From contig JAVXNW010000002.1 in NCBI GenBank assembly GCA_036645575.1, positions 1 to 64,000 of the forward strand: a stretch of 64,000 bases of DNA, written 5' to 3'. This document shows, piece after piece, positions 51,445 to 60,257 of the stretch (position 1 is its first letter; each line of letters opens with the position of its first letter). Source of the stretch: JAVXNW01 sp036645575 (lineage in GTDB: Bacteria > Bacillota > Clostridia > Christensenellales > Aristaeellaceae). Both the position numbers and the translations under genes were made by a program. The notes below the pieces were generated by a model. The model saw nothing but the letters and a program-made list of their open reading frames with translations, was not told the origin of the DNA and ran no database searches.

Positions 51445-52524
51445 ATGATCTATCCGCTGAAGCTCCGGCCATTTTTTCGGCATGGCGATCAGACCCCGTG
51501 GGGCGGTCAGGCGCTCGCGCAGTGCTTTCACAAGCCGATCCCGGACGCGCGCACCGGCGAAAGCCTCGAAATCTCGGCGATTCCCGGCATGGAGAGCGTG
51601 ATTGAAAACGGCGCGCTGGCCGGGCAGACGCTCACGGACGCGTTGAGCGCGTGGGGCGACAAGCTGACAGGGCGCGCGGACGCGGCGTTTCCGCTCCTGG
51701 TCAAGTTGCTCGACGCGCGCGAAAAATTGTCGGTGCAGGTGCACCCGGGCGACGACTACGCCTATTTAAACGAGCACGGCAAGCTTGGCAAGACCGAGGC
51801 GTGGCTCATTCTCTCCTGCGCCCCGGACGCGCGAATCGTGTACGGCCTTGATACGAAGGGGCGCGCGCTTTCGGACTGCGTAAAAGGCGGGCAGCTTGAG
51901 ACGTCGCTCAACTGGATGCGCGTCAAGCCGGGCGACGTGTGCTACATCCCCAGCGGCCTCGTGCACGCGCTGGGCGGAAGCGCCGGCGGCGACCTCGTGG
52001 TGTACGAGATCCAGCAGTCGAGCGACGTCACGTACCGGTTCTGGGACTGGGGTCGCGTGGATGCGCAGGGACGCGCGCGCGAATTGCACACGCAAAAGGC
52101 GCTCGACGTGTCGGACGCGCGCCTTCTGCCGGACAAGCCCGCCGGGGTGCGCGTGCCGGTCCCGGGCGGCGAAATCACCTATTACATCGCCAACCAATAC
52201 TTTGAACTGTCGCTTGTGCTCGTTCAAGACAGGCTGCCGCTCGCGGGCGGGCGCATGCGCCTGCTGACCGCGCTTGACCCAATCGACATCGCGTGGGAAG
52301 AGGGCGATATCCGCTTGATGCCGGGCGACAGCGCGGTCGTTCCCGCCGCGTTTTTCGGCGCGGCGCTCGTGCGCCCGGCGGGCGGCGCGCGGGTAGACGG
52401 CGCGCAAGGAGACGGCGCGCGGGTCGTGATGACCGCCATGCCGGACCTCGCGAAACTGCGGGCGCAATTGTGCGCGCGCGCGGGCGAAGTGGCGGGGCTT
52501 GAAGGGGAAAGGAGCGTCAAATGA
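51445..52524 (+). CDS. manA: Class I mannose-6-phosphate isomerase
   Basis: 359 residues. Interconverts fructose-6-phosphate and mannose-6-phosphate. The zinc/active-site pattern is intact: WGGQAL, GESLEISA, LSVQVHPGDDYA, GKTEAWLIL, IPSGLVHALGG. AAGGAGGG precedes the ATG. The stop overlaps the glycosyltransferase start (ATGA), linking mannose-6-phosphate supply to a polyprenyl-sugar transferase. Confidence 0.95.
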   Translation: MIYPLKLRPFFRHGDQTPWGGQALAQCFHKPIPDARTGESLEISAIPGMESVIENGALAGQTLTDALSAWGDKLTGRADAAFPLLVKLLDAREKLSVQVHPGDDYAYLNEHGKLGKTEAWLILSCAPDARIVYGLDTKGRALSDCVKGGQLETSLNWMRVKPGDVCYIPSGLVHALGGSAGGDLVVYEIQQSSDVTYRFWDWGRVDAQGRARELHTQKALDVSDARLLPDKPAGVRVPVPGGEITYYIANQYFELSLVLVQDRLPLAGGRMRLLTALDPIDIAWEEGDIRLMPGDSAVVPAAFFGAALVRPAGGARVDGAQGDGARVVMTAMPDLAKLRAQLCARAGEVAGLEGERSVK

Positions 52525-53474
52525 AGGATACGACATTGTACATCGTGCTGCCCTGCTACAACGAAGAGCAGGTGCTCCCGGAGACGGTCAAGCGGCTGGA
52601 AGAACTGATGGGCGAGCTTGCCCGTGAGGAAAAGCTGGGCGACAGGAGCCGAATCACGCTGGTGGATGACGGCAGCCGCGACAAGACCTGGCAGGTGATT
52701 GGCGCGCTGTGCGAAAAATACCCAAACGTCGAGGGGATCAAGCTTTCGCACAACGTGGGGCATCAAAACGCGCTGTGGGCGGGCATGATGACGGTGCGCG
52801 AAAAGTGCGACGCGGTGATCACAATCGACGCCGATCTTCAGGACGACATAAACGCCATCCGCGAATTTTTAACCGCGCTGGACGACGGAAACCAAATCGT
52901 GTACGGCGTGCGCTCCGCGCGCAAGACCGACACCGCCTTTAAGCGCAAGACCGCGCACGGGTACTACAAGGTGATGCGCAAGCTGGGCGCCGACCTCGTG
53001 TACGATCACGCGGATTATCGCCTGCTCAGCCGCAAGGCGCTTGACGCGCTGAGCGAATACGGCGAGGTCAACCTGTTTTTGCGGGGGATGGTGCCGCTGC
53101 TAGGGTTTAAGCACACCGAGGTCACCTACGAGCGCGGCGAGCGGTTTGCGGGCGAGTCGAAGTATCCGTTTAAGAAGATGGTGGCCTTTGCGGTCGAGGG
53201 GATCACCTCGTTTAGCGTAAAGCCCATTCGGTGGGTGGTGCTGTTGGGCGCGCTGTTTGCGCTGATGGGTGTGGGCATGGCGCTGTACGCGATCATCGCG
53301 CACGCGCTGGGGCAGGCGGTCGCGGGCTGGGCGTCGATCATGGTGTCCCTGTGGGTGATCGGCGGGGTGCAGCTGATGGCGCTTGGGCTGATCGGCGAAT
53401 ACGTGGGCAAATTGTACACCGAGGTCAAGCACCGGCCGCGCTACATCGTAGAGAACTATTTAGAAAAGAAGTAA
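52521..53474 (+). CDS. DPM1/GtrB-type polyprenyl-phosphate glycosyltransferase
   Basis: 317 residues. A GT2 domain (LPCYNEE, VDDGSRD, DADLQDD metal motif) is followed by two C-terminal helices (about 233-258 and 268-290) typical of GtrB/DPM1-like proteins. Transfers a hexose (mannose or glucose) to undecaprenyl phosphate. The pairing with manA favours polyprenyl-phosphate-mannose; the PMT domain at 13302-17249 would be a consumer. MATE gene follows after 18 bases. Confidence 0.92.
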   Translation: MKDTTLYIVLPCYNEEQVLPETVKRLEELMGELAREEKLGDRSRITLVDDGSRDKTWQVIGALCEKYPNVEGIKLSHNVGHQNALWAGMMTVREKCDAVITIDADLQDDINAIREFLTALDDGNQIVYGVRSARKTDTAFKRKTAHGYYKVMRKLGADLVYDHADYRLLSRKALDALSEYGEVNLFLRGMVPLLGFKHTEVTYERGERFAGESKYPFKKMVAFAVEGITSFSVKPIRWVVLLGALFALMGVGMALYAIIAHALGQAVAGWASIMVSLWVIGGVQLMALGLIGEYVGKLYTEVKHRPRYIVENYLEKK

Positions 53475-53492
53475 AGTAGGCGAAACGCATAA

Positions 53493-54884
53493 GTGTCGAA
53501 TGAGCAAGAAATAAATCCGACGAGAAACGACTTTACGCAGGGCAGCATCCCCTCTGCGGTCATGCGCATGGCGATCCCGATGATCGGCGCGCAGATCGTA
53601 AACGCGCTGTACTCGATCGTCGATCGCATGTACATCGGGCAGCTGCCGGGCGTGGGCAAGATGGCGCTGACCGGCGTGGGGCTCACCTTTCCCTTCATCA
53701 TGATCGTGAGCGCGTTTGCGATGCTGGCGGGCATGGGCGGCGCGCCGCTGTGCTCCATCGCGCGCGGCAAGGGCGAAAACGCCTTCGCGGAGCGGGTGAT
53801 GGGCAGCGCGTTTACGCTTTTGATGTTTCTGGGCGTTTTGCTGACCGTGCTGTCGCTCCTCGTCAAGGACGTGGCGCTCGTCTGGTTTGGCGCGAGCGTC
53901 AACACCTTTTCCTACGCCAACGAGTACATCACGATCTACCTGTGGGGCAGCCTCTTTGTGATGATCACGCTGGGCATGAACCCGTTCATCAACTCGCAGG
54001 GCTTTTCGCGCATCGGCATGATGACGGTGGCGCTGGGCGCGGTGGCGAACATCGTGCTCGATCCCTTCTTCATGTACGTGCTCAAGATGGGCGTCAAGGG
54101 CGCGGCGCTTGCGACGGTGCTGGCGCAGGCGCTATCGGCCGCGTGGGTCATGCGCTTTTTGACCGGCGACAAGTGCATTCTGCGCCTCAAAAGATGCAAC
54201 CTCAGGCCGGATTTTGCGATTCTCAGGCGCATTGTCGCGCTGGGCGCGTCCACCTGCACGATGAACATAACCGACAGCATGGTGTCGATATTGTGCAACC
54301 GCACGCTGTCTTTGTTCGGCGGGGACGTGTATGTGACGGTGATGACCGTCATAAGTTCGGTCAGGCAGGTGCTGATGATGCCGATGGGCGGCTTCGGTCA
54401 GGGGCTGCAACCGGTGATGGGCTACAACTACGGGGCAAAGCGCTATGACCGGGTGCGCGAGAGCTTTCGCTTTACGCTGATCGTGTGCACCCTCTACGCC
54501 TCGGCGGTGTGCGCGCTGACGCTCTCCTTCCCCGGCTTCTTTATCGGCCTGTTCAACTCCGACCCGGAACTGCTGGCGGTGGGCATTCCGTCGATGCGCC
54601 TGTACTTCTGCCTGTTTTTCATGATGGCGCTGCAGATGTCGGGCCAGTACTCCTTTGTGGCGCTGGGCAAGAGCCGCCACGCCATGTTCTTCTCGCTCTT
54701 GCGCAAGGCGTTCATCGTCGCGCCGCTTACGCTGCTGCTTCCGCGCGTCACAAGCCTCGGCGTCATGGGCGTGTTCGCCGCCGAACCGATCTCCGATTTT
54801 ATCGGCTCCTCCGCCTGCATCATCACCTTCATCCTGACGATGCGCGCCATGCTCAAAAAAGAAGCGGTGCGCCCCGCGCAATAG
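53493..54884 (+). CDS. MATE-family exporter
   Basis: 463 residues, twelve membrane helices in two MatE repeats (N-terminal MAIPMIGAQIVNALYSIVDRMYIGQL). A cation-drug antiporter class (DinF/NorM-like). Start GTG 53493 has only a weak ribosome site; it probably relies on coupling to the upstream gene. Substrate unknown. Confidence 0.92.
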   Translation: MSNEQEINPTRNDFTQGSIPSAVMRMAIPMIGAQIVNALYSIVDRMYIGQLPGVGKMALTGVGLTFPFIMIVSAFAMLAGMGGAPLCSIARGKGENAFAERVMGSAFTLLMFLGVLLTVLSLLVKDVALVWFGASVNTFSYANEYITIYLWGSLFVMITLGMNPFINSQGFSRIGMMTVALGAVANIVLDPFFMYVLKMGVKGAALATVLAQALSAAWVMRFLTGDKCILRLKRCNLRPDFAILRRIVALGASTCTMNITDSMVSILCNRTLSLFGGDVYVTVMTVISSVRQVLMMPMGGFGQGLQPVMGYNYGAKRYDRVRESFRFTLIVCTLYASAVCALTLSFPGFFIGLFNSDPELLAVGIPSMRLYFCLFFMMALQMSGQYSFVALGKSRHAMFFSLLRKAFIVAPLTLLLPRVTSLGVMGVFAAEPISDFIGSSACIITFILTMRAMLKKEAVRPAQ

Positions 54885-54947
54885 CGCCCCGCGCGCAATT
54901 GGGCAACACGCCATCATCCCTTGAAGAAATGATCCCGGCTACAACAA

Positions 54948-54988
54948 AAGGCGGTCCCTCATGGCCAAATGCCGTGGGGGACCGCCTT
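54948..54988. terminator. Terminator between convergent MATE and ribF-like genes
   Basis: AAGGCGGTCCC (54948-54958) and GGGACCGCCTT (54978-54988), perfect 11 bp. Followed by GTTTAT on plus; on minus it runs into TTTTG. Serves both directions. Confidence 0.8.
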
Positions 54989-55008
54989 GTTTATGCAAAA
55001 ATCGGGGT

Positions 55009-55536
55009 CTATTGCTTGCCCAGCATCTGCTCGGCGAGCGCGTTTCGGCCTTCCTCAAGCGCCTTTCGGATGCGCGTGGACGAGACCTTTTCGCCCTCCA
55101 GCATCACGAAGGGCACCTCGAGCACCCGGTAGCCAAATTCTCCGGCGAGCGCGCGCAGCGTCTCTACCGTGCCTTCGCCCTTGTAGCCAAAGGTGAAGTC
55201 GCTTCCGGCGACGACCGCCTTGACGGCCCAGCGGCTCACAAGCGCCTCGAGAAAGGCGTGCGGGCTGAGAGAAGCCAGTTCCCGGGTAAAGCGCACCATG
55301 TCCACCTGATCCACGCCCATTTCAAGCATCGCTTCCTTGCGCTTTTCAGCCGTCATGAGTAGCGAAGGCGCCTCGGCAAAGACCGAGCGCGGATGGTTTT
55401 CAAACGTGTACACCACGCTTTGAAGGCCGCACTGCTTGGCCAGCGCCACGGCCGATCCGATCACCTCGCGGTGGCCGATGTGCATCCCGTCAAACATGCC
55501 CAGCGCGATTACGCTGCCCACTATGCCATCCCTCAT
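55009..55536 (-). CDS. Stand-alone FAD synthetase (RibF N-domain)
   Basis: 175 residues. Nucleotidyltransferase domain only: GMFDGMHIGHREVI (HIGH motif) and SSTRIRKAL. It lacks the C-terminal flavokinase of full RibF (about 310 residues), so it should adenylate FMN to FAD but not make FMN. The ATG is one base after the rnfB stop and AAGGTG lies within the end of rnfB; therefore it is the last gene of the Rnf operon. It may provide FAD for the flavoproteins or substrate for ApbE. A terminator follows. Confidence 0.85.
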   Translation of the reverse strand: MRDGIVGSVIALGMFDGMHIGHREVIGSAVALAKQCGLQSVVYTFENHPRSVFAEAPSLLMTAEKRKEAMLEMGVDQVDMVRFTRELASLSPHAFLEALVSRWAVKAVVAGSDFTFGYKGEGTVETLRALAGEFGYRVLEVPFVMLEGEKVSSTRIRKALEEGRNALAEQMLGKQ

Positions 55537-55537
55537 G

Positions 55538-56326
55538 CTATATCACCTTGATGCACTTGCAGGGGCATATCTGCGCGCAATCTCCGCAAAGCGTACACTT
55601 CGTATAGTCGATCTTTGCCACGCCGTCCACGACCTCGATTGCGCCGACCTTGCACGCCTTGACGCAGCGTCCGCAGCCGATGCACGCGCGCATGCAGGCG
55701 TCGCGCGCCTTCTTGGCGGGGTCGGTGTTGCGGCACTGGACGATGACGTTGCTCGAAATCGGCAGCATCTGAATGACCGAACGCGGGCACGCGCCCACGC
55801 AGGCGCCGCACGCCATGCAGCGCTTCTCGTCGATGCGCGCAATGCCGCCGCGAATGCTGATCGCGCCAAACGCGCAGTGTTCGATGCAGTCGCCAAGGCC
55901 GATGCACGCAAAGCGGCACTCCTTGGGTCCGCCCGCAATGCCGGCCGCCACGCGGCAGCTGGTGTATCCGTCGTAGGTGTAGCGGTCATTGGCCACGCCG
56001 ATGGTGCCGTTGCACAGCACGCGCGCGATCATCGGGGTCACCTGCACCGCGTCCACGCCCATGACCTTCCCGATGGCCTGCGCGCCCGTAACGCCCGCCG
56101 GCGCGCAACAGTTGGGGGCGGCCTCGCCCTTCACAATGGCCTCCGCGCAGGCGTCACAGCCCGGAAAGCCGCACGCCCCGCAGTTGGCCCCCGCCAGGCA
56201 CTGGCGAACCGCCTCGACGCGCGGGTCGATCTCCACTTGGAACAGCTTGCCCGCCAAGCTCAGTAGGGCGCCAAAGGCCAAGCCCAGGCCGGTCAGCACG
56301 CCGACCGCCAATAGTATCTGCGTCAT
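55538..56326 (-). CDS. rnfB: RnfB iron-sulfur subunit
   Basis: 262 residues. An N-terminal membrane helix, then the 4Fe-4S module with GANCGACGFPGCDAC...CC, followed by two ferredoxin domains (CIGLGDCIEHC/CMACGACVGACP and CIGCGRCVKAC/CTLCGDCAQICPC). RnfB is the ferredoxin-facing subunit. Encoded 12 bases after rnfA and just before the FAD synthetase gene. Confidence 0.96.
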   Translation of the reverse strand: MTQILLAVGVLTGLGLAFGALLSLAGKLFQVEIDPRVEAVRQCLAGANCGACGFPGCDACAEAIVKGEAAPNCCAPAGVTGAQAIGKVMGVDAVQVTPMIARVLCNGTIGVANDRYTYDGYTSCRVAAGIAGGPKECRFACIGLGDCIEHCAFGAISIRGGIARIDEKRCMACGACVGACPRSVIQMLPISSNVIVQCRNTDPAKKARDACMRACIGCGRCVKACKVGAIEVVDGVAKIDYTKCTLCGDCAQICPCKCIKVI

Positions 56327-56338
56327 CTTGCTTCCTCC

Positions 56339-56923
56339 TTACGCTAGTCCCGCAAAGCCCATGAACGCGACCGACATGAGCCCCGCGATGATCAGGCTGC
56401 TCGGAAAACCGCGCAGGCACTTGGGGATGTTGGCCAGCTCCAACCGCTCGCGAACGCCCGCCATCAGCACGATCGCCAGCAAAAAGCCCAATGCGCCAAA
56501 TACGCCGTTGAGCACGCTGTACAGCAGGTTGTAATGCTCCGACACGTTGAGCACCGTGACGCCCAGCACCGCGCAGTTGGTGGTGATCAGCGGCAGGTAG
56601 ATGCCCAGCGCGCCGTAGAGGCTCGGGCTGCTCTTTTTCAAAAACATCTCGACAAACTGCACAAGCGCCGCGATCACGAGAATAAAGCTGATCGTGTCGA
56701 GGTAGGTCAGGTGGAGCGGGATCAACACCAAGTTGTACACAAGCCAGGTGAACAGCGAGGCAAGACCCATGACAAACGTGACCGCAAGGCCCATGCCCGC
56801 GGCGGTGCCCACCTTGTTTGATACGCCCAGAAACGGACAGCAGCCCAGGAAGCGCGAAAAGATGAAGTTGTGGGTGAGCACGCAGCTCACCATGAAAAGC
56901 AGAATCTTCGCTACCTCGTTCAT
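56339..56923 (-). CDS. rnfA: RnfA membrane subunit
   Basis: 194 residues, six membrane helices. Rnf/NqrE family pattern with membrane-embedded cysteines for the intramembrane iron-sulfur centre: FLGCCPFLGVS and LITTNCAVLG. The ATG overlaps the rnfE stop by four bases. Confidence 0.96.
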   Translation of the reverse strand: MNEVAKILLFMVSCVLTHNFIFSRFLGCCPFLGVSNKVGTAAGMGLAVTFVMGLASLFTWLVYNLVLIPLHLTYLDTISFILVIAALVQFVEMFLKKSSPSLYGALGIYLPLITTNCAVLGVTVLNVSEHYNLLYSVLNGVFGALGFLLAIVLMAGVRERLELANIPKCLRGFPSSLIIAGLMSVAFMGFAGLA

Positions 56924-57561
56924 ACCTGCGCGCCCTCCTTGTCGATTTTCTTCTTCTCGATCCGGTTGACAATCAGGTTAAACAGGCCCAGCGTCAGCCC
57001 AAACGTGAGGAAGCCGCCCGACGCCATGATGATCAAGAGCATCGGCTGATACCCCGCGCTCATCACTTGCAGGCCCATGATCGTGCCGGAGCCGATCAGT
57101 TCGCGGAAGCAGCCCATGAGCGTAATCGCCAAGGTGAAGCCAATGCCCATGCCCGCGCCGTCGATGATCGAGGGCAGGACGCTGTTTTTGCTGGCGAAGG
57201 CCTCGGCGCGCGCCAGGATAATGCAGTTGACGACGATCAGCGGTATAAACATGCCAAGGCTTGCGTACAGCGCCGGAACGAACGCCTGCATCAGCATCTG
57301 CACCATCGTGACGAAGGTGCAAATGACGACGACAAAGCAGGGAATGCGCACCTTGTCGGGAATGAAGTTGCGCAGAAGCGAAATGACCGCGTTTGAGCCG
57401 ATCAGCACAAACGTGGCGGCCAAGCCCATGCCGATGCCGTTGATGGCACTGGTGGTGACCGCAAGCGTGGGGCAGGTGCCCAGCACCAGCCGGAAGGTCG
57501 GGTTTTCGTTGATGATGCCGTTCATGAATACGCTGGACAGACCGTTTTTATCCTTACGCAT
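56920..57561 (-). CDS. rnfE: RnfE membrane subunit
   Basis: 213 residues, six helices. Paired with RnfA in the membrane; VLGTCPTLAVTTSA and PLIVVNCIILARAEAFA carry the conserved cysteines. ATG 57561 overlaps the end of rnfD by eight bases, leaving no room for rnfG, which normally sits between them. Confidence 0.95.
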   Translation of the reverse strand: MRKDKNGLSSVFMNGIINENPTFRLVLGTCPTLAVTTSAINGIGMGLAATFVLIGSNAVISLLRNFIPDKVRIPCFVVVICTFVTMVQMLMQAFVPALYASLGMFIPLIVVNCIILARAEAFASKNSVLPSIIDGAGMGIGFTLAITLMGCFRELIGSGTIMGLQVMSAGYQPMLLIIMASGGFLTFGLTLGLFNLIVNRIEKKKIDKEGAQV

Positions 57562-58480
57562 TGGCCTTGGACTCCTTCCCATATCCGTACACGCGGTGAC
57601 GGATGTATTTGTCGATCAGCGGCGTCACGATGTTCATCAGCAGTATCGCGTACGTCACGCCCTCGGGGTAGTTGCCAAAGGTGCGGATGATCGCGACGAT
57701 CAGGCCGCAGCCAAAGGCGTAGATGATCTGGCCCTTGATCGTCATGGGGCTTGTCGTGTAATCGGTCGCCATGAACACCGCGCCAAACATGAGTCCGCCC
57801 GACAGGATCGCGCTGACCGGTTCTCCGCCAAACGCCCAAGTCGCGAGGAACGTGGTGCCCACCATGATGACCGGGATATGCCACTTGATGGTGCGGGTGA
57901 TCAGCAGGTAGGCAAAGCCGACCAATATCATCAGCTTGCTGACTTCGCCGATCGAGCCGGGGATCATGCCCATGAACAGGTCGTAGTTGCTGAACGCCGC
58001 GCCGGCCAGCGGCGTCGCGGTCGCGACCGCGTCGGCATTCGACCACATGGTGGGGCCGACAAAGCGGGTCATGTACACCGGCCATGACGCCAGCAACACG
58101 GCGCGCGCGGTCAGTGCGGGGTTCATGAAGTTAGAGCCAATGCCGCCAAACAACTCCTTGACGATGATGATGGCAAAGGCCGCGCCCACGACCACCATCC
58201 ACCAAGGCGTCTTGCTGGGCAGGTTGAGCGCGAAGATCATGCCGGTCACCAGTGCCGACAGGTCGCCCACCCGCACTTTGCGCTTGGAGATCACCTGGAA
58301 CAGGTATTCCGCGATCACCGACGTGCCCATCGAAACGGACAAAATCAGCACCGCGTCCCAGCCGAAATTGTAGATGCCCACGATCGCGCACGGAAGCAGC
58401 GCAATCAGCACGTTGAGCATCAGCGTGGTCGTCGTCTCCCCGCAACGGATGTGGGGGGCTGTAGAAAGCCGCAGATTCAT
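57554..58480 (-). CDS. rnfD: RnfD membrane flavin subunit
   Basis: 308 residues, ten helices. RnfD/NqrB family. The covalent FMN threonine motif is visible in NADAVATATPLAGAA. The ATG follows the rnfC stop directly and the stop overlaps rnfE. Confidence 0.95.
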   Translation of the reverse strand: MNLRLSTAPHIRCGETTTTLMLNVLIALLPCAIVGIYNFGWDAVLILSVSMGTSVIAEYLFQVISKRKVRVGDLSALVTGMIFALNLPSKTPWWMVVVGAAFAIIIVKELFGGIGSNFMNPALTARAVLLASWPVYMTRFVGPTMWSNADAVATATPLAGAAFSNYDLFMGMIPGSIGEVSKLMILVGFAYLLITRTIKWHIPVIMVGTTFLATWAFGGEPVSAILSGGLMFGAVFMATDYTTSPMTIKGQIIYAFGCGLIVAIIRTFGNYPEGVTYAILLMNIVTPLIDKYIRHRVYGYGKESKANA

Positions 58481-59818
58481 CTATGCCTTCCCCCTTTTCG
58501 CCTTTGCCGCAGCGGCAATCTTGTCCTTTGCATTCTTAAACGAAGCGGTCAGCCAGCGCCTAGACGGGCAGGCGAACGAGCAGCCACCGCACATGATGCA
58601 GTCCATCACGTTGAGCTTCTCGGCCTCCTCCAGCTTGTCCGCGTCGCAGTAGTGCTTGATCTGGTAGGGATTGAGCCCCATCGGGCAGGCCTCGACGCAG
58701 CGCCCGCAGCGAATGCAGGGGCCCTCTTCGACGCTGCGCGCCTCGACCTTGTTGTAGATCACAATGCCGTTGGTCGCCTTGGTCATCGGAACGCCATGGT
58801 TGGGCACGCAGATGCCGGTCATGCCGCCGCCGCAGATGATCTTGCCGGGATACTCGGAATAGCCGCCGCACTCGCTGATGGCGTCTTCCAAGATGGTGCC
58901 GATGCGCAGGCGCAAATTGCCCGGCTCGTTGACCTTTCCGGTGACCGTGGTGATGCGCTCGACGAGCGGCTTGCCCTCGATGACCGCGTCCGCGATCGCA
59001 TGGGCGGTGCCCACGTTGAGCACGATCGCATGGGCGTCAAGCGGCAGCTTCTTGGTGGGCACTTCGCGCCCGGTGACCGCCTGAATGAGCTGTTTTTCAC
59101 CGCCCTGCGGGTATTTGGTCTTAAGCTCCATCACCTCGACGCCATCCCGGCCCTGCGCGGCCTTGCGCATGCACTCGATGGCCTCGGGCTTGTTTTCCTC
59201 GATCGCGATCACGCCGCGCTTTACGCCAAGCGCGCGCATCGCCGCGCGCAATCCGTCCACGATGCGCCCCGAGTCCTCCCGCATCAGCCGATCGTCGGCC
59301 GTCAGGTAGGTCTCGCACTCCGCGCCGTTCAGGATGATCGTATCGCAGTACTTGCCCTCGCCGACCGAGAGCTTCACATGGGTGGGGAACGCCGCGCCAC
59401 CCATGCCGCAGATGCCCGCGCGCTTGATCGCAGGCACGATCTGGGCGGGATCAACCGTCTCGACGTCGCCCAGCGGCTCAAGCTCCACCCAGTCGTCCTG
59501 AAAGTCGTTCTTGATCGTCACGCCCATCTGCGGCGCTTCGCCAAGGTACGGCACCAACTCAACCGCCGCCACCTCGCCCGACACGCTCGCGTGAACCGCC
59601 ACGCCCAGGAAGCCCACCGGCTCCCCGATCAGCTGGCCGATCTTTACCTTATCGCCCTTTTTGACGCAGGGCGCAGACGGCGCGCCCAGGTGCATCCCCA
59701 TCAGAATGGTCACCCGGTCCGCCGCAAATGCGCGCACCGGCACATCCCTTGTCGGGCCTTTGCCCTCGTGAGAGCGCCCCAGCGGATGTACGCCACCGTG
59801 AAAAGTCTTTTTTGGCAA
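58481..59818 (-). CDS. rnfC: RnfC NADH-side subunit
   Basis: About 445 residues. N-terminal KTFHGGVHP signature, an NADH/FMN-binding region (GAGICGMGGAAFPTHVK; KYCDTIILNGAECE), and two C-terminal 4Fe-4S motifs (CIRCGRCVEACP, CIMCGGCSFACP). Passes electrons to NAD+ in Clostridia. Start is taken as TTG 59818 with GGGGGG eight bases upstream; GTG 59827 lies inside that G-run and is less likely. Confidence 0.94.
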   Translation of the reverse strand: MPKKTFHGGVHPLGRSHEGKGPTRDVPVRAFAADRVTILMGMHLGAPSAPCVKKGDKVKIGQLIGEPVGFLGVAVHASVSGEVAAVELVPYLGEAPQMGVTIKNDFQDDWVELEPLGDVETVDPAQIVPAIKRAGICGMGGAAFPTHVKLSVGEGKYCDTIILNGAECETYLTADDRLMREDSGRIVDGLRAAMRALGVKRGVIAIEENKPEAIECMRKAAQGRDGVEVMELKTKYPQGGEKQLIQAVTGREVPTKKLPLDAHAIVLNVGTAHAIADAVIEGKPLVERITTVTGKVNEPGNLRLRIGTILEDAISECGGYSEYPGKIICGGGMTGICVPNHGVPMTKATNGIVIYNKVEARSVEEGPCIRCGRCVEACPMGLNPYQIKHYCDADKLEEAEKLNVMDCIMCGGCSFACPSRRWLTASFKNAKDKIAAAAKAKRGKA

Positions 59819-59836
59819 TGCCAACACCCCCCATTG

Positions 59837-60238
59837 TTACTTCGCCTTAGCAGAAACCTTGTCGCCTTCGACCGGCCCCACGACATGATGGAGCAGATCC
59901 ATGCGCTTTACTTCCTCGCTGATCTCCCAGTGGATCAGGAACGTCATGACGCACCTGAGCGCGATGATCGCGCCCACGATGGCGATCTCCGACAGATCGC
60001 GCACAAGCGTCGTGCGCAGCACCTCGCCGCCCAACTTAAACTCCAGCGCCATCGCAATGCCCATCGCCAGCTTGAGGCGCACCTCGTCCCTGTGCTGAAT
60101 CATCATCAGCACGCACTGGAAACCCGTGACGATGATGATGACCACGCCCACAAATTCCATCAGTAACACGCCGTATTCCACAATGACTTGAAACAGGCCC
60201 TCTAACCACGCGTACACCAGGACGACACATCCCTTCAT
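59837..60238 (-). CDS. DUF1622 membrane protein in the rnf operon
   Basis: 133 residues, three hydrophobic helices. DUF1622 pattern (VEYGVLLMEFVGVVIIIVTG, ALEFKLGGEVLRTTL, VGAIIALRCVMTFLIHWEI). Function unknown. It lies between the four-domain FMN protein and rnfC, 19 bases after the first. Start 60238 is taken from the family start; the ribosome site is weak. The short downstream gap holds the rnfC ribosome site. Confidence 0.82.
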   Translation of the reverse strand: MKGCVVLVYAWLEGLFQVIVEYGVLLMEFVGVVIIIVTGFQCVLMMIQHRDEVRLKLAMGIAMALEFKLGGEVLRTTLVRDLSEIAIVGAIIALRCVMTFLIHWEISEEVKRMDLLHHVVGPVEGDKVSAKAK

Positions 60239-60257
60239 TTGTTGTGCCAGCGACCTT

